DNA from: an uncultured bacterium
GTDB lineage: Bacteria > UBA4055
Length of the DNA stretch: 25,580 nucleotides
Reading direction: 5' to 3'
Assembly: GCA_937873545.1 (NCBI GenBank)
Contig: CALMWI010000504.1
Span: 1 to 25,580, forward strand
Shown in pieces: positions 23,859-25,580 of this stretch (position 1 is the stretch's first letter; each line of letters begins with the position of its first letter). The translations under genes were made by a program, and so were the position numbers. The notes beneath the pieces were generated by a model, which searched no databases, was not told the origin of the DNA, and saw nothing but the letters and a program-made list of their open reading frames with translations.

Positions 23859-25339
23859 AAGTAAGGATAGGGTTTCTTCATAAAAAACCGCTGATAAAAG
23901 TTAAGTTCAAAGGTGATTATTTCATATCAGATGAGAAAGGGTGTTCAGAAAAAAAACTGGATGAAAGTAAAGTTTATGAAATAAAGCTGATCCAAAGCAA
24001 ACCTGCCGAGTACGAATGGTATGAAAAGACTGATACTGTTTTTGATGTCGGAAAACTGGAGTCGCATAGGGACAAATATTATCTGCAGGAGAAATCTACA
24101 AGAGTGATAAAGGCTGGCAGGCAAATAGGAAATCTGGACAATTTTGAATACTGGCTATTGAAAAAAACTGGAGATATGGATGGAAAAATTTATCCTTCGG
24201 GTGACTATAAGTATAAGAAGCTGATCAAGAAAGAGGCATACGGAGAAATATTTTTTGACGGGGTCGAATTTCACAATAAAATAAACATAATTCCCAAAAA
24301 CGAAGAATGCAGCTTTGTGGTAGAGGGAGTGAACGTCGGGATAGATTTTCACTGGGATCATAAAGAGGATCTGGAATACAAAGGCGAACTGGAAATAATA
24401 ATAGACAACTCGGGAAGTCTAACAGCGGTCAATATAATTGATCTGGAAGAATATCTTTCAAGCGTGAATTCTTCTGAAATGAGGAATGATAACAACCTTG
24501 AAATGCTTAAAGCGCAAACGATCGCCGCAAGGAGCACTGTACTGGCCACAATGGGAAAACATCATTATTCAGACGGGTTCGATCTGTGTTCAGACGACCA
24601 CTGCCAGTGTTATCAGGGAATTTCAAAAATCTCAGAACTGTCCAAAAGAGTAACAGAAAATACGAAAGGAGAGATACTGATCTTTGATTCAGGCATTGTT
24701 GACGCAAGATACTCAAAAATCTGCGGAGGTATTACAGAAAGGTATTCAACATGCTGGGAAGATATGGATTTTCCATATCTGGCATCATTTTATGATAATT
24801 ACCCGGGAAATGAGATCAAAAGTCCGATGAGCGAAGAGGCAACTCAAAAGTTTATCATGGACGGTGATTTCGATTGCTTCTGCAACACAAATAAAAATCC
24901 TCTCCCGGTATCACTGGAATTCTGCAGGGACCTTTTCAGATGGAAAACAGTGATGAATGCCGCTGAAATCAAAGAAAATCTGAAAGTGAAATTCGGAATT
25001 GACATCGGTGATGTCACAGACTTAATTACGGTAGCGAGAGGATATTCAGGCAGAATCTTTAAACTGGAAGTAAAAGGGACTGAAAGCAGCGCTGTTATTT
25101 CAAAAGAACTGAATATCAGGCGGCTTCTTTCAAAAACCCACCTGCCCAGCTCAGCATTTTTGATAACAAAGTCCGGCACAGATTTCATTCTTACCGGTGC
25201 CGGATGGGGTCACGGCGCGGGATTGTGCCAGATCGGTGCCCAGGTGATGGGTGAAAAGGGATACTCTTACAAAAAAATACTAAAACATTACTATCGCGGA
25301 GCGGCAATAAAAAACCTGTCGGCTTACACAAAAGGATGA
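23855..25339 (+). CDS. SpoIID/LytB-domain protein, no signal peptide seen
   Basis: A 494-residue protein. The N-terminal ~180 residues are a poorly conserved beta-rich region. The SpoIID domain spans about 180-490: VNIIDLEEYLSSVNSSEM, LKAQTIAARSTVLATMGK, SDDHCQCYQGI, DARYSKICGGITERY and, near the C-terminus, GAGWGHGAGLCQIGAQVMG. SpoIID is a lytic transglycosylase acting on peptidoglycan, and LytB enhances an amidase. The many cysteines (HCQCY, CGG, DCFCN) match an FCB-type subfamily I recall. The protein starts MKVRIGFLHKKPLIKV with no hydrophobic signal, which is odd for a peptidoglycan enzyme. ATGA overlaps link it to the DAHP synthase upstream and rodA downstream. Confidence 0.88.
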   Translation: MKVRIGFLHKKPLIKVKFKGDYFISDEKGCSEKKLDESKVYEIKLIQSKPAEYEWYEKTDTVFDVGKLESHRDKYYLQEKSTRVIKAGRQIGNLDNFEYWLLKKTGDMDGKIYPSGDYKYKKLIKKEAYGEIFFDGVEFHNKINIIPKNEECSFVVEGVNVGIDFHWDHKEDLEYKGELEIIIDNSGSLTAVNIIDLEEYLSSVNSSEMRNDNNLEMLKAQTIAARSTVLATMGKHHYSDGFDLCSDDHCQCYQGISKISELSKRVTENTKGEILIFDSGIVDARYSKICGGITERYSTCWEDMDFPYLASFYDNYPGNEIKSPMSEEATQKFIMDGDFDCFCNTNKNPLPVSLEFCRDLFRWKTVMNAAEIKENLKVKFGIDIGDVTDLITVARGYSGRIFKLEVKGTESSAVISKELNIRRLLSKTHLPSSAFLITKSGTDFILTGAGWGHGAGLCQIGAQVMGEKGYSYKKILKHYYRGAAIKNLSAYTKG

Positions 25340-25580
25340 AAAGCTTTACTAAAGACATAGATTTTCTCATAATCCTTTCGCTTCTATCTTTATTTTGTAT
25401 AAGCATTTTCTCGATTTATTCTGCAGGATATCCGAGGGGCATGGAAAGTATAGCCTTCACACAAATCATATGGTTTTGCACCGGCATGCTCATCCTCGCT
25501 GTCACCCAATTTATATCTATGAAGAGTGTTCTGGCTCTGTCGAATCTTTTCTACGCGATACTTATTACAATGCTTATTCT
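25336..25580 (+). CDS. rodA: Rod-shape-determining protein RodA (SEDS family), 3'-truncated by the window edge
   Basis: Only the first 81 residues are visible. They start MKSFTKDIDFLIILSLLSLF, then SIYSAGYPRG, QIIWFCTGMLILAVTQFISM and a third hydrophobic stretch at the edge. This is the N-terminal arrangement of the SEDS glycosyltransferases RodA/FtsW/SpoVE: a short cytoplasmic lead with Asp, TM1 ending in a SIYSAG-type motif, then the TM2 and TM3 hairpin. RodA polymerises glycan strands of peptidoglycan during elongation; RodA versus FtsW cannot be settled from this part, but the short N-terminus and motif favour RodA. The ATG overlaps the SpoIID gene stop (ATGA), with AAAGG immediately before it. 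Confidence 0.78.
   Translation, partial: MKSFTKDIDFLIILSLLSLFCISIFSIYSAGYPRGMESIAFTQIIWFCTGMLILAVTQFISMKSVLALSNLFYAILITMLI

Noticed and set aside
1..25580. Mobile elements, CRISPR arrays, prophage or defence genes
   Set aside because: I looked for transposase-like products, regularly spaced repeats, integrases and toxin-antitoxin pairs and saw none; the gene content is consistent with a core chromosomal region.

Overview
This is an AT-rich, gene-dense stretch of a bacterial chromosome carrying mostly housekeeping and cell-envelope genes. Twenty-five of the 27 protein genes point right, often with ATGA-type overlaps or gaps of a few bases. Lipoprotein signal peptides, an outer-membrane barrel-like protein and a DacA-type carboxypeptidase suggest a diderm (Gram-negative-type) cell. 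A DUF6588-like protein, an 'RGPEGGPND' Ig-like lipoprotein, a Cys-rich SpoIID-domain protein and a second RsmI-like methylase recall the Bacteroidetes/FCB superphylum. Clear Shine-Dalgarno sites and sigma70-like promoter candidates argue against a typical member of Bacteroidetes proper. My best guess is a less-studied FCB lineage (Delongbacteria/Cloacimonetes-like); this is inference from memory of families, not a search.

Layout. 1-818: 3' part of an ornithine decarboxylase-type gene ending in a strong intrinsic terminator. 851-2152: rimO (ribosomal protein S12 methylthiolation). 2113-2698, minus strand: a small lipoprotein and two tandem proline tRNAs (GGG and CGG anticodons). 2833-5034: obg and dprA. 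5107-6565: an outer-membrane barrel-like protein and a lipoprotein, behind a promoter with a palindrome. 6584-8185: queC, apparently starting at CTG, and dacA. 8175-9086, minus strand: a YhcC-like radical SAM protein. 9204-12852: a metal-dependent phosphodiesterase-like protein, nadC and an Ig-like lipoprotein. 12877-16495: a mannose-1-phosphate guanylyltransferase, a Crp/Fnr regulator, a PHP phosphoesterase and gpsA. 16502-19432: rsmI, an exported CsgG-like/VWA protein and a second, diverged RsmI-like methylase. 19452-20021: nitroreductase. After a 247-base AT-rich gap with a good promoter candidate, 20269-25580 holds an HD-GYP response regulator, a DUF4159 protein, a TrmH-type RNA methylase, a DAHP synthase, a SpoIID/LytB-domain protein and the start of rodA.

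Themes are RNA modification (rimO, queC, rsmI and its paralogue, trmH-like), envelope biogenesis (dacA, SpoIID-domain protein, rodA, gpsA, lipoproteins) and central biosynthesis (nadC, DAHP synthase, GDP-mannose precursor). I see no CRISPR array, insertion sequence, phage, toxin-antitoxin pair or defence island. The most unusual points are the CTG start of queC, the VWA protein placed between two RsmI-family genes, and the SpoIID-domain protein without a signal peptide next to rodA.
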